Of a DNA stretch of 64,000 nucleotides, positions 10,810 through 21,529 are shown one piece after another; positions within the stretch are counted from its first letter, which is position 1; each line of letters opens with the position of its first letter. The notes beneath the pieces are model-generated. The model was not told the DNA's origin. It saw only the letters and a list, made by a program, of their open reading frames with translations, and made no database searches. Origin of the DNA: Tragulus kanchil (taxonomy: Eukaryota > Chordata > Mammalia > Artiodactyla > Tragulidae). The stretch is from the NCBI GenBank assembly GCA_022376925.1, contig JAIOJX010000026.1, positions 254,445,330-254,509,329 on the forward strand, in the 5' to 3' direction. A program made the translations under genes and the position numbers.

Positions 10810-11764
10810 CCACCAAGATAATAGAACACAGATTTCAATAGCTACACATGACAAAGAGTACAGACTTTATAAAAAATACTTTAGAAAAGTCACTAAATAA
10901 GCAAACAACAACATAAAAGAAGCAGTATCATCGAAGCCCAGAAGAAGAAAGAGAATCTGATTTTCAGAGTTGCCACATTATAATGTTTAAAATGTCCCAG
11001 TTTTCAACAACAAAAAATGTGAGGCACACAAAGGAACAAGAAAGTATAGCCATTCCTTGGGAGGGAAAAGAGAGAAATTAATAGACAGTTTCCCCAAGGA
11101 AGCACAAGCATTGGACTTACTAGACAAAGACTTCCAATAAATTATATTAAATATGCTGAAAGAGATTAGAGATATCATGGACGAAGAATTAAAGGAAGCT
11201 TGGAGAACAATGTTCCACAAAATTAATGTACAGATCCAATGCAATTGTTATCAAAATCCCAACAGCATTTTTTGCAAACATAAAAAAGCTGACCTTAAAA
11301 TGTGAATGGATTGCAATAGCCAAAATCATCTGAAAAAAGGAAAGTTGGAGGACTCATATTTCCTCCTTTCAAAGCTACCACAAAGGCAACAATAACTGAA
11401 GCAGGGTGGTATTGACGGAAGCATAGTCATATGATCAATGGATAAAACTAACAGTGAAGAATAAATGTGTTGATATATAGTGAATTGATTTCTTACAAAG
11501 GTGGAAAGAACATTCAATAGGAAAAGAGATAGTCTTTTCATAGCAATAAAGTTGGATATCCACATTCAAAACTGATCTTGAACCTATCCTTCACAACATA
11601 TACAAAAATTAAAATGGATCAACGACCTAAATGTAGATGCTAAAACTATTAAATTCTTAGAAGAAATGACAGGGAAAAAATCTCAATAACCTTGGATTTG
11701 GCAATGCAGCTTAGATATGACACAAAAAAACACACAAACAACAATGACAAAATTAATCGAACTT
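10810..11764 (+). repeat. Internally deleted L1, second assembled piece
   Basis: Repeats the 9690-10379 sequence, then continues through late ORF2: 'aatggatcaacgacctaaat' at 11613 and 'accttggatttggcaatgca' at 11690. It is interrupted at 11764 by a CHR-type SINE and resumes at about 12050. Frames are broken by substitutions and indels. Confidence 0.8.
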
Positions 11765-12049
11765 GGGCTTCCCTGGTGATCCAGTGGGTAAAGAGTCCAC
11801 CTTGCTGTGCAGGGGCCACTGGTTTTATCCCTGGCCCAGGAAGATCCCACATGCCTCAGAGCGACTGGACCAGTATGTCCAGTTACTAGCCAGTGCTCTG
11901 GAGCACATGCCTCCAGAGCCAGGGCTCCACAAGACAAGAGAGACCACTGCGATGGGTGGCCCACACAGGCCAAAGAATGAAGATGGATGAAAATAAATCA
12001 CCAATAAAGGAGGCCAAAAAAAAATTTATAAACAAAACAAACAAAAAAT
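11765..12049 (+). mobile_element. CHR-type SINE inserted in L1
   Basis: Starts 'gggcttccctggtgatccag' and contains 'ggaagatcccacatgcctc', 'agtgctctggagcacatgcc' and 'cactgcgatgggtggcccac', ending in an A-rich tail. L1 sequence flanks both ends, with 'cgaactt' before and 'tgaactt' after as a probable target duplication. More diverged than its relatives at 17296 and 53259. Confidence 0.8.
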
Positions 12050-13066
12050 CAATTGAACTTTATGAAAAGTTACTGTTTGTGCATCAAAAGCCACTATCAA
12101 GCCACTATGAAGAGATCAAGAGAGTTAAAAGATAACTCACAGAATGGGAGAAAATATTTGCAAATCCTGTTTTTAATAAGAGTCTAGTATCCCAAATACA
12201 TTAAAAAAAAAGAAAAGAAAAGAAAACTCTGACAACAACAAAAAGGCAATCCAACTAAAGTATAGGTAAAGGAATTGAATAGACAATACTCCAAAGAAGA
12301 CATATAAATGGTCAACAAGGACATGAAAAAATGCTCAACTAGATCACTGATCTTTAGGGAAATACAAATCAAAATGATGATAAAATATCACTTCACACCT
12401 GGTAAGATGGTTATTATTTTAAAAAGGTGGAAAAAGCAAGTGTTGGACTGTCTGTGTAGAAACTGGAACCTACTTGCATTGTCAATGGAATGTCAAATAG
12501 TGCAGTCATTGTGGAAAACAAATGGCAGTTCCTCAAAAAGTTAAGCATAGAACTACTGTGTAACCCAGCCATTCTACTCTTAATATACTCAAAGAATTGA
12601 AAACAGATATTCAAACAAAAACATTTACATAAATGTTCATTGCAGCACCATTCACAGTGGCCACAAAATGGAAATAACCTTAACTTCCATAAAGTCTTGA
12701 AAGGATAAATATGTTGTGATGTATTGTGCAATGAAATATTATTCATCAATGAAAAGGAAAGTGATATAGATATACACTACAACACGGATGGGCCTCAAAA
12801 ACATTATACTAGGAGGAAGAAGCTGGACACATAAGTTCACGTAATACTTGATTTGATTGAAATGAAATATCCAGGATAGGTAAATCAATAGAGACAGAAA
12901 ATACTAGTTACCAGGTACTGGGGGAAGTGATGTAGAAGGTGATTGCTTAATGGGTACAGAACTTATTCTTTGGATGATGATATGTTTGGGAACTAACTAG
13001 TGATGATGGTGCACGACACTGTATTAAATGCCACTGAATTGCACATATACTTTAAAATAGTTTGTT
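12050..13066 (+). repeat. L1 ORF2 end and 3' UTR
   Basis: Continues the L1 after the SINE: 'tgtttgtgcatcaaaagcca', 'acagaatgggagaaaatatt', 'tcctcaaaaagttaagcata', 'atgttcattgcagcaccatt' and the 3' UTR 'tgccactgaattgcacatat'. It carries stop codons and indels throughout. A CHR-2 SINE interrupts it at 13067/14236 and the last L1 bases reappear at 14500-14557. Confidence 0.85.
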
Positions 13067-13102
13067 TGGGGACTTCCTGGTGGTGGGGGTCCAGTGGTTA
13101 AG
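13067..13102 (+). mobile_element. CHR-2 SINE, 5' piece cut by duplication junction
   Basis: Only the first ~35 bases ('ggggacttcctggtgg...ccagtggttaag') are present before copy B of duplication 5 starts. The intact element is at 14236. Confidence 0.75.
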
Positions 13103-13218
13103 ACAAGAGAGACCACTGCGATGGGTGGCCCACACAGGCCAAAGAATGAAGATGGATGAAAATAAATCACCAATAAAGGAGGCCAAAAAAAAATTTATAA
13201 ACAAAACAAACAAAAAAT
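13100..13218 (+). mobile_element. CHR-type SINE 3' part (duplicate of 11931-12049)
   Basis: Only the 3' half is present because copy B of duplication 5 begins inside the SINE. Confidence 0.8.
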
Positions 13219-14235
13219 CAATTGAACTTTATGAAAAGTTACTGTTTGTGCATCAAAAGCCACTATCAAGCCACTATGAAGAGATCAAGAGAGTTAAAAG
13301 ATAACTCACAGAATGGGAGAAAATATTTGCAAATCCTGTTTTTAATAAGAGTCTAGTATCCCAAATACATTAAAAAAAAAGAAAAGAAAAGAAAACTCTG
13401 ACAACAACAAAAAGGCAATCCAACTAAAGTATAGGTAAAGGAATTGAATAGACAATACTCCAAAGAAGACATATAAATGGTCAACAAGGACATGAAAAAA
13501 TGCTCAACTAGATCACTGATCTTTAGGGAAATACAAATCAAAATGATGATAAAATATCACTTCACACCTGGTAAGATGGTTATTATTTTAAAAAGGTGGA
13601 AAAAGCAAGTGTTGGACTGTCTGTGTAGAAACTGGAACCTACTTGCATTGTCAATGGAATGTCAAATAGTGCAGTCATTGTGGAAAACAAATGGCAGTTC
13701 CTCAAAAAGTTAAGCATAGAACTACTGTGTAACCCAGCCATTCTACTCTTAATATACTCAAAGAATTGAAAACAGATATTCAAACAAAAACATTTACATA
13801 AATGTTCATTGCAGCACCATTCACAGTGGCCACAAAATGGAAATAACCTTAACTTCCATAAAGTCTTGAAAGGATAAATATGTTGTGATGTATTGTGCAA
13901 TGAAATATTATTCATCAATGAAAAGGAAAGTGATATAGATATACACTACAACACGGATGGGCCTCAAAAACATTATACTAGGAGGAAGAAGCTGGACACA
14001 TAAGTTCACGTAATACTTGATTTGATTGAAATGAAATATCCAGGATAGGTAAATCAATAGAGACAGAAAATACTAGTTACCAGGTACTGGGGGAAGTGAT
14101 GTAGAAGGTGATTGCTTAATGGGTACAGAACTTATTCTTTGGATGATGATATGTTTGGGAACTAACTAGTGATGATGGTGCACGACACTGTATTAAATGC
14201 CACTGAATTGCACATATACTTTAAAATAGTTTGTT
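13219..14235 (+). repeat. L1 ORF2 end and 3' UTR (duplicate of 12050-13066)
   Basis: Second copy created by tandem duplication 5. I see no difference from the first copy. Confidence 0.85.
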
Positions 14236-14470
14236 TGGGGACTTCCTGGTGGTGGGGGTCCAGTGGTTAAGAATTACTTTCCAATACTGGGGATCTGAAA
14301 TCAGTCCCTGCTTGGAAAACTCAAGTCTCACCTGCCATGGGGCAGCTAAGCCTAATTGTGTTATCACAGTTACTGAGCCCACACACTCCAGAACCTGCAC
14401 GCTGCTGCAAGGATCCCATGTGGCACAGCTAAGACCCAACACAGTCAAAAAAAATCAATAAATGAATATT
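14236..14470 (+). mobile_element. CHR-2 SINE, diverged
   Basis: Begins 'ggggacttcctggtgg', includes 'ccagtggttaagaat', 'ccatggggcagctaagcc', 'ttactgagcccacacactcc' and 'cacagctaagacccaacaca', in the CHR-2 order. An extra 'gtgggg' sits in the head. It is inserted in the L1 3' UTR. Confidence 0.8.
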
Positions 14471-14499
14471 TTACACAGGAGAAAAAGACATTATAATAG

Positions 14500-14557
14500 A
14501 TAAATAAACAGTTTCTTTCATGTCATGTGAATTTTGTCTCAATTGAAAACAAAACCT
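14500..14557 (+). repeat. L1 3' terminal bases
   Basis: 'catgtcatgtgaattttgtc' then 'tcaattgaaaac' matches the last bases of the L1M 3' UTR before its A tail, completing the element broken at 13066/14235. Confidence 0.7.
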
Positions 14558-14766
14558 GGGACTTCCCTGGTGCCTCAGTGGTAAAGAATTCACCTGTCAA
14601 TTCAAGAGACTTGAGTTCTATCCCTGGGTCAGGAAGATCCCCTGGAGGAGGAAATGGCAACCCACTCCAGTATTCTTGCCTGGAGGGTGGAAGATGGGGT
14701 ATCCCAGCGGGCTACAGTGCATGGGGTCGCAAAAGAGTCGGATATGACTTAGAGACTAAACAACAG
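14558..14766 (+). mobile_element. Bov-tA SINE, sense
   Basis: Full element: 'gggacttccctggtgcctca', 'ggaagatcccctggaggag', 'caacccactccagtattctt', 'gcgggctacagtgcatgggg', 'gagtcggatatgactt'. Inserted at the tail of the L1. Confidence 0.9.
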
Positions 14767-14823
14767 CTCAGTGTATATACAAAGCATAGCAAGATTTGAG
14801 GCCTTGTCTATGACCTCTTTGAA

Positions 14824-14846
14824 TAAAAAAAAAAAAAAAAAAAAAA
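14824..14846. repeat. Poly-A tract
   Basis: Run of about 22 A. No flanking duplication that I can see. Confidence 0.85.
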
Positions 14847-14879
14847 CCCTGACGCAGCTTTCTCTTGGCTTGTCTGCGG

Positions 14880-15395
14880 AATAAATTACAAATGCCTCAC
14901 TTAATCGGGCATGCACAACTTTTCATCATCTGGTCCTGTCTCTCTCCAACCTCATCTCCTTCCACATTCCAGCTCACCAGAGATTTACTAACTACTTGAC
15001 TCTTCCACACTCTCACTCACCTCCTTATCTTTTACATGACATGTCCTTCTTTCATTTTCTCTTACTTGGCTAAGTCCTACTTTTGTTTCAAGATTCTGCT
15101 CCTTGATTTCCCATCTCCGGAAAGCATTTCCTAATTCCCTTCCCTAGTGCTAATCCTTTGCACTAGCTAGAGTATGGCTTTCTTTTTTTTTTTTTTTTTT
15201 TTTGAGTATGACTTTCTAACCATGGGCTCCCACAACACCCTTTGCATACTGCATTTGTCGCATTGTCTTCTAATTATCTCCTCTTCCAAACTGTGAGAGT
15301 CTCAAGAGCCAAAACTGTGCCAGAAATAGCTCCTGGCAGTGGTCCTGGCACAGAACACATGCTCACAAAGTGCTGAATTGTTCAACTGGATCCCA
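14880..15395 (+). repeat. L2 LINE 3' part with a poly-T insertion
   Basis: Matches the L2 non-LTR 3' section in order: 'cttggctaagtcctactttt', 'tttcaagattctgctcc', 'ggaaagcatttcctaattcc', 'ctcccacaacaccctttgca', 'aactgtgagagtctcaagag' and 'cctggcacagaacacatgct'. At 15184-15203 a pure T run is inserted, bounded by a 14-bp duplication (15170-15183 and 15204-15217). Confidence 0.75.
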
Positions 15396-15502
15396 GTTTT
15401 CTCCAGCATGATTTTTGCTCATGCACTTCCTTGTTTGGGCACCAGTCTTCCTTTGTTTCTTTAGCTCACCCTGCATGCATGCTAGGTCACGTGAGTTGTA
15501 TT

Positions 15503-15688
15503 CGACGTTTAGTTAGTCTACAGACTGCAACCTGCCAGGCTCCTCTGTCCATGAAATTTTTCAGGCAAGATTACTAGAGTGGGTTGCCATTTCCCACTCC
15601 AGGGGACCTTCCCCACCCAGGGATTGAACCTGAGACTCCTGTATTGGCAGGCAGGTTCTTTACCACTAGTGCCACCTGGGAAGCCCTC
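15503..15688 (-). mobile_element. Bov-tA SINE, antisense
   Basis: Plus strand reads 'ccaggctcctctgtccatga', 'caggcaagattactagagtg', 'gggattgaacctgagactcc' and ends 'gccacctgggaagccc', a full reversed Bov-tA head. Confidence 0.9.
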
Positions 15689-15847
15689 TTTACTTCAGAC
15701 TACAGTCTAGACTAGTCTCTGCCCTCACCCTCGTGTGCCAGGAGAATGTGTGACTGCATCCTGACACATACATGACCTCTGGAGAAACAGCTTAGCAGTC
15801 ACACCTTTCTTGGTGGATCAGAAATTTCACCTTTATTCAATAGTATA

Positions 15848-16055
15848 GAAGGGGAAGAGCATGACGGCCTTTGAGTCACAAGAACTAAGTTCAAGTTCTT
15901 ATTGTACCATTCACTTATTATTCTTATTGCAATTTGGCCAAGTCACTTTATGCCCTATGGAATTCTTCTTCCTCGTATATAAAACTTGGGTAAAAATAAC
16001 TGCCCTGTGTTATTTACAAAGTTGAGGATTAAAATGAAATCAAACAATGTATTCA
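15848..16055 (+). repeat. MIR SINE
   Basis: 'gcctttgagtcacaagaact', 'ttcttattgtaccattcact', 'atttggccaagtcactttat' and 'gtataaaacttgggtaaa' follow the MIR order from box B through the core to the 3' end. Three copies appear in the window (also 16938 and 18056) because duplications 6 and 7 overlap. Confidence 0.75.
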
Positions 16056-16106
16056 CACAGACTTTGTTTTTAAATACTACAGACTTCATCATTTTTCAAA
16101 TCCACT

Positions 16107-16486
16107 TCACCTCCTTATCTTTTACATGACATGTCCTTCTTTAATGTCTCTTACTTGGCTAAGTCCTACTTTTGTTTCAAGATTCTGCTCCTTGATTTCC
16201 CATCTCCGGAAAGCATTTCCTAATTCCCTTCCCTAGTGCTAATCCTTTGCACTAGCTAGAGTATGGCTTTCTTTTTTTTTTTTTTTTTTTTTGAGTATGA
16301 CTTTCTAACCATGGGCTCCCACAACACCCTTTGCATACTGCATTTGTCGCATTGTCTTCTAATTATCTCCTCTTCCAAACTGTGAGAGTCTCAAGAGCCA
16401 AAACTGTGCCAGAAATAGCTCCTGGCAGTGGTCCTGGCACAGAACACATGCTCACAAAGTGCTGAATTGTTCAACTGGATCCCAGT
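16107..16486 (+). repeat. L2 fragment (duplicate of 15017-15395)
   Basis: Second copy from duplication 6, including the poly-T insertion near 16272-16292 and its flanking duplication. Confidence 0.75.
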
Positions 16487-16591
16487 TTTCTCCAGCATGA
16501 TTTTTGCTCATGCACTTCCTTGTTTGGGCACCAGTCTTCCTTTGTTTCTTTAGCTCACCCTGCATGCATGCTAGGTCACGTGAGTTGTATT

Positions 16592-16776
16592 CGACGTTTA
16601 GTTAGTCTACAGACTGCAACCTGCCAGGCTCCTCTGTCCATGAAATTTTTCAGGCAAGATTACTAGAGTGGGTTGCCATTTCCCACTCCAGGGGACCTTC
16701 CCCACCCAGGGATTGAACCTGAGACTCCTGTATTGGCAGGCAGGTTCTTTACCACTAGTGCCACCTGGGAAGCCCT
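16592..16776 (-). mobile_element. Bov-tA, antisense (duplicate of 15503-15688)
   Basis: Second copy created by tandem duplication 6. Confidence 0.9.
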
Positions 16777-16937
16777 CTTTACTTCAGACTACAGTCTAGA
16801 CTAGTCTCTGCCCTCACCCTCGTGTGCCAGGAGAATGTGTGACTGCATCCTGACACATACATGACCTCTGGAGAAACAGCTTAGCAGTCACACCTTTCTT
16901 CGGGTGGATCAGAAATTTCACCTTTATTCAATAGTAT

Positions 16938-17147
16938 AGAAGGGGGAAGAGCATGACGGCCTTTGAGTCACAAGAACTAAGTTCAAGTTCTTATTGTACC
17001 ATTCACTTATTATTCTTATTGCAATTTGGCCAAGTCACTTTATGCCCTATGGAATTCTTCTTCCTCGTATATAAAACTTGGGTAAAAATAACTGCCCTGT
17101 GTTATTTACAAAGTTGAGGATTAAAATGAAATCAAACAATGTATTCA
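16938..17147 (+). repeat. MIR (duplicate of 15848-16055)
   Basis: Second of three assembled copies; differs only by homopolymer length ('gaaggggg' against 'gaagggg'). Confidence 0.75.
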
Positions 17148-17295
17148 CACAGACTTTGTTTTTTAAATACTACAGACTTCATCATTTTTCAAATCCACTT
17201 CTGGTAGATTTACAATTAACCAAAATTGATCACCTTCCCAGTCATGGTCAGCAACTTTTCACAGAACATATGTAAGCAGATAAAAATTCTAATGT

Positions 17296-17595
17296 GGGGC
17301 TTCCCTGGTGGTCCAGTGGGTGGGGATACCGCCTTGCAGTGCAAGCGGCACCGGTTCGAGCCCTGGCCTGGGAAGATCCCACGTGCCGTGGAGAGGCTGG
17401 ACCCATGTGTCCAATTACCGAGCTGGAGCTCTGGAGCGCATGCGCCCAGAGCCGGTGCTCTGCGACAACAGATGCCACCGCGATGGGAGGCCCACAAGGG
17501 TCAAAGAACAAAGATGGATGAAACTAGACAAATGAAAGAACAGTGGAAGTGACCCGCCCACCCCCGCCAAAATAAATAAATGGGAAAAAAAAATT
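17296..17595 (+). mobile_element. CHR-type SINE with long target duplication
   Basis: Full element starting 'ggggcttccctggtggtcca', with box B-like 'ggttcgagccctgg', 'cccagagccggtgctctgcg', 'ccaccgcgatgggaggccca' and 'aaataaataaatggg' tail. Flanks share 'aaaaattctaatgtg' (15 bp), a clear target-site duplication that marks a relatively recent insertion. GC-rich with many CpGs retained. Confidence 0.9.
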
Positions 17596-18055
17596 CTAAT
17601 GTGATATAACAACACGAATGGTTTTATATTCATCATCTCCCTAAGGCAGCATTATTGAGGCTTATTCTTAGAAAGAGGAAGGTTATGGGAAGTCTTTGTC
17701 CCACGTTGTTGACTCACTCGGTCTATTGGAACAAGCTGGATTCTGGTTCATTATGATATATTGGTACCTGGTCTATGATGTCATTGTGAGGAAACGGGGT
17801 GCTGTGGGGCAGTCACATCCATGCTCATCACAATGGAAGCTGCTTAAATTCCTGTCCAGAGTTCACCATATTGTTTTTGTTATTCAATAAATAACTCCCT
17901 GGCTTGAGACTGAAATTAAAATTCTTCAGAAATCGAGTTGTTTGATTTTAACATATAGGGGAAAATATGGCTATCTACTTTTCCAATGAACTGTATTTTA
18001 GAATGCTATTCTGGCACCAAAATCCCGAAAGTTGGGTTGATTTTCATATAGAAGG

Positions 18056-18258
18056 GGAAGAGCATGACGGCCTTTGAGTCACAAGAACTAAGTTCAAGTT
18101 CTTATTGTACCATTCACTTATTATTCTTATTGCAATTTGGCCAAGTCACTTTATGCCCTATGGAATTCTTCTTCCTCGTATATAAAACTTGGGTAAAAAT
18201 AACTGCCCTGTGTTATTTACAAAGTTGAGGATTAAAATGAAATCAAACAATGTATTCA
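18056..18258 (+). repeat. MIR (third assembled copy)
   Basis: Copy from tandem duplication 7, corresponding to 16938-17147. Confidence 0.75.
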
Positions 18259-18406
18259 CACAGACTTTGTTTTTTAAATACTACAGACTTCATCATTTTT
18301 CAAATCCACTTCTGGTAGATTTACAATTAACCAAAATTGATCACCTTCCCAGTCATGGTCAGCAACTTTTCACAGAACATATGTAAGCAGATAAAAATTC
18401 TAATGT

Positions 18407-18706
18407 GGGGCTTCCCTGGTGGTCCAGTGGGTGGGGATACCGCCTTGCAGTGCAAGCGGCACCGGTTCGAGCCCTGGCCTGGGAAGATCCCACGTGCCGT
18501 GGAGAGGCTGGACCCATGTGTCCAATTACCGAGCTGGAGCTCTGGAGCGCATGCGCCCAGAGCCGGTGCTCTGCGACAACAGATGCCACCGCGATGGGAG
18601 GCCCACAAGGGTCAAAGAACAAAGATGGATGAAACTAGACAAATGAAAGAACAGTGGAAGTGACCCGCCCACCCCCGCCAAAATAAATAAATGGGAAAAA
18701 AAAATT
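18407..18706 (+). mobile_element. CHR-type SINE (duplicate of 17296-17595)
   Basis: Second copy created by tandem duplication 7, with the same target-site duplication at its flanks. Confidence 0.9.
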
Positions 18707-19135
18707 CTAATGTGATATAACAACACGAATGGTTTTATATTCATCATCTCCCTAAGGCAGCATTATTGAGGCTTATTCTTAGAAAGAGGAAGGTTATGGG
18801 AAGTCTTTGTCCCACGTTGTTGACTCACTCGGTCTATTGGAACAAGCTGGATTCTGGTTCATTATGATATATTGGTACCTGGTCTATGATGTCATTGTGA
18901 GGAAACGGGGTGCTGTGGGGCAGTCACATCCATGCTCATCACAATGGAAGCTGCTTAAATTCCTGTCCAGAGTTCACCATATTGTTTTTGTTATTCAATA
19001 AATAACTCCCTGGCTTGAGACTGAAATTAAAATTCTTCAGAAATCGAGTTGTTTGATTTTAACATATAGGGGAAAATATGGCTATCTACTTTTCCAATGA
19101 ACTGTATTTTTAGAATGCTATTCTGGCACCAAAAT

Positions 19136-20140
19136 ACTTTATGACCCCGTTTTGCAACTCCCACTAGTGATGACTCAAGGGTCACTTGAGCCTGTCCCTT
19201 CATCATAGAAACTCAGAGTCAGCTAGAACTGAGCACCTTTCCCAGCCATTGTCAGTAACTTTTTTCCTCCCTGATAATGGCTAGTCAGTAACTATAGTAA
19301 AAAGGATAAATAAGAGAAATCATTAAGTAGGTACTTTAGGCTTCATTTGTATTTGCTTGCTATGAAAAGAAAATTGAATCTAATTTAAATAAGTTATTCT
19401 TGTCATACCTATCATAGAGCATGATGAAAGTACCAGGCCATGTGATTCATAAGTGATAATAAAGTCTAAAAGGAACCACTTACAAAAAGTAGTAGAAATA
19501 TCATCTTCTGCTTTCAGGTACCAAGAAATCTGAAAGTTGCTCCTTTTTCCCTCAAAATTAGAGCTGCTTCTATCATTTTCTTTTTTCCTCAACTTGTCCC
19601 TACTGACAAAGCAAAGCATAACCAGAGACAGAAAAGTAAAAGCAACCTAACAGCAATTTCCTGGACAATAGCAGCTTACAATTTAAAAGGAATGTTCTGA
19701 AGAAAAGCAAATGTGTTTTAAGTTCCGGCTTTACTTGAATCTGTGTAAGAGTGGACAGCAATAGCTTGAGCAAGGAGAAGAGGATGCAGGAAGGTTTAAC
19801 TAAGTCTAGTCTTGGATCCAAGTCTAAATATTGAGCAATTACTGACTCTCTGCAAAGTTAATGGTAAATTCTTATGCAAATTGTGTGGAGCAGAGAAGGA
19901 CGATGGACTAGCATGACCAAAGAAAATGAAAGTTGTTTATTTCCTGAATGAGGAGAGATCAGAGGTTAGCATTAAAAATGCATTATTTGTTATATTTAAA
20001 TTAAATGTTCAAGAAACTCCAAAATATGGCAGATAAGGAAGCCTCTTCCACTAGTCCCTGTTGCTTGGTCTCTGGGTTTCTCTCCTAGCATCCCACCTCA
20101 ACCAGTCACAGTCACAGTGGCCCAAAATATGCATTGACTT
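19136..20140. other. Unique DNA, no gene seen
   Basis: I recognise no repeat or gene. Antisense frames of 79 and 73 codons at 19380-19821 have no supporting features. The segment from 19660 is copy A of duplication 8. Confidence 0.45.
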
Positions 20141-20400
20141 ATGTTGTTTATTCAGCAAATCCCTACTCTTTCCATGACACAGCTCACTTATCAACTCTTC
20201 TGTGAATCTTCCTTTGATTTCCTAGATGTTCTATTTCATAATATCACAGGGCATTATTCAGTCTCTTCCAAAGCACTAATCACATTAAGCTGCAATTCCT
20301 TGGAGGACTTGTCTGTTTCCCATGTCTTCCATCTTTGAGTTCTTTGAACTTAGTAAACTGTCCAGTATTAAACCAAGGGTTCATAAATATTTGTAGTATA
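20141..20400 (+). repeat. L2 LINE 3' fragment, diverged
   Basis: 'atgacacagctcacttatca', 'gaatcttcctttgatttcct', 'gcactaatcacatt', 'ccttggaggacttgtctg' and 'ggttcataaatatttg' follow the L2 3' order. Old and weakly matching. Confidence 0.55.
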
Positions 20401-21269
20401 GTTAGTGACTCTTTGTTCTTCTTCTAGTCAGCCAGTTACTTATCTCCACAGCAGCCTTGAAATCCCAGTTTCTATTTCCTACACAAAGCCCAAGATTATA
20501 AGCCTCTCTGATGTACTATCTTAAAGAACCAATGTGTAAGTTTTGGTAGCAAGATTTTTGCATCATTAACAGTGATTATGGAGAACATGCTAATCCCCAG
20601 GAAAGCCCAGAATGTGCAGCTCTGTATTGTTTTCTGGGAGTGAATTCATATCAAAGGAGACCCACAGGTAGACAAGGGAGTCCTGGAAATATGCTCATGC
20701 ATGGTCTGCTGTACTCACATGTGGTAGAAGATACAAAAGCCACTGGAAGAGGTAAGTACTACCCTGCATGCTTCAGGATTCTTTAGCGGGGTTGTTACCT
20801 GGACAATAGCAGCTCTTAAAAGGAATGTTCGGGAAAAGCAAATGTGTTTTAAGTTCGGCTTTACTTGAATCTGTGTAGAGTGGACAGCAATAGCTTGAGC
20901 AAGGAGAAGAGGATGCAGGAAGGTTTAACTAAGTCTAGTCTTGGATCCAAGTCTAAATATTGAGCAATTACTGACTCTCTGCAAAGTTAATGGTAAATTC
21001 TTATGCAAATTGTGTGGAGCAGAGAAGGACGATGGACTAGCATGACCAAAGAAAATGAAAGTTGTTTATTTCCTGAATGAGGAGAGATCAGAGGTTAGCA
21101 TTAAAAATGCATTATTTGTTATATTTAAATTAAATGTTCAAGAAACTCCAAAATATGGCAGATAAGGAAGCCTCTTCCACTAGTCCCTGTTGCTTGGTCT
21201 CTGGGTTTCTCTCCTAGCATCCCACCTCAACCAGTCACAGTCACAGTGGCCCAAAATATGCATTGACTT

Positions 21270-21529
21270 ATGTTGTTTATTCAGCAAATCCCTACTCTTT
21301 CCATGACACAGCTCACTTATCAACTCTTCTGTGAATCTTCCTTTGATTTCCTAGATGTTCTATTTCATAATATCACAGGGCATTATTCAGTCTCTTCCAA
21401 AGCACTAATCACATTAAGCTGCAATTCCTTGGAGGACTTGTCTGTTTCCCATGTCTTCCATCTTTGAGTTCTTTGAACTTAGTAAACTGTCCAGTATTAA
21501 ACCAAGGGTTCATAAATATTTGTAGTATA
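21270..21529 (+). repeat. L2 fragment (duplicate of 20141-20400)
   Basis: Second copy created by tandem duplication 8. Confidence 0.55.

Larger units (their letters stand above)
9259..11495 (+). repeat. Tandem duplication 4 (period 1117-1121 bp)
   Basis: Copy A is 9259-10379 and copy B 10380-11495. Differences are homopolymer lengths, for example the T run in 'aacagcattttttttttgc'-type sequence near 10146 is longer than its partner near 11267. Contains a palindrome, a Bov-A fragment, a long poly-T and part of an L1. Confidence 0.93.
11931..14272 (+). repeat. Tandem duplication 5 (period 1169 bp)
   Basis: Copy A is 11931-13099 and copy B 13100-14268, with 'aaga' shared at the junction. The junction cuts one SINE (11765-12049) in its middle and another (CHR-2 at 13067) after ~35 bases. 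A single SINE insertion cannot explain this, so the join lies inside the repeats. Confidence 0.95.
15017..17202 (+). repeat. Tandem duplication 6 (period 1090-1093 bp)
   Basis: Copy A is 15017-16106 and copy B 16107-17199. Copy B's start is damaged ('cttctttaatgtctc' against 'cttctttcattttctc'), and small indels occur later ('cttggtgg' against 'cttcgggtgg'). Contains L2, a Bov-tA and a MIR. Confidence 0.95.
16935..19135 (+). repeat. Tandem duplication 7 (period 1111 bp)
   Basis: Copy A is 16935-18023 and copy B 18047-19135. The 23 bases 18024-18046 between them match neither side and look like junction filler. Contains a MIR, a CHR-type SINE and unique DNA. Confidence 0.95.

Noticed and set aside
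17330..17370. tRNA gene (box A/B-like words in SINE heads)
   Set aside because: The tRNA-like heads belong to CHR-type and Bov-tA SINEs; no complete cloverleaf was seen.
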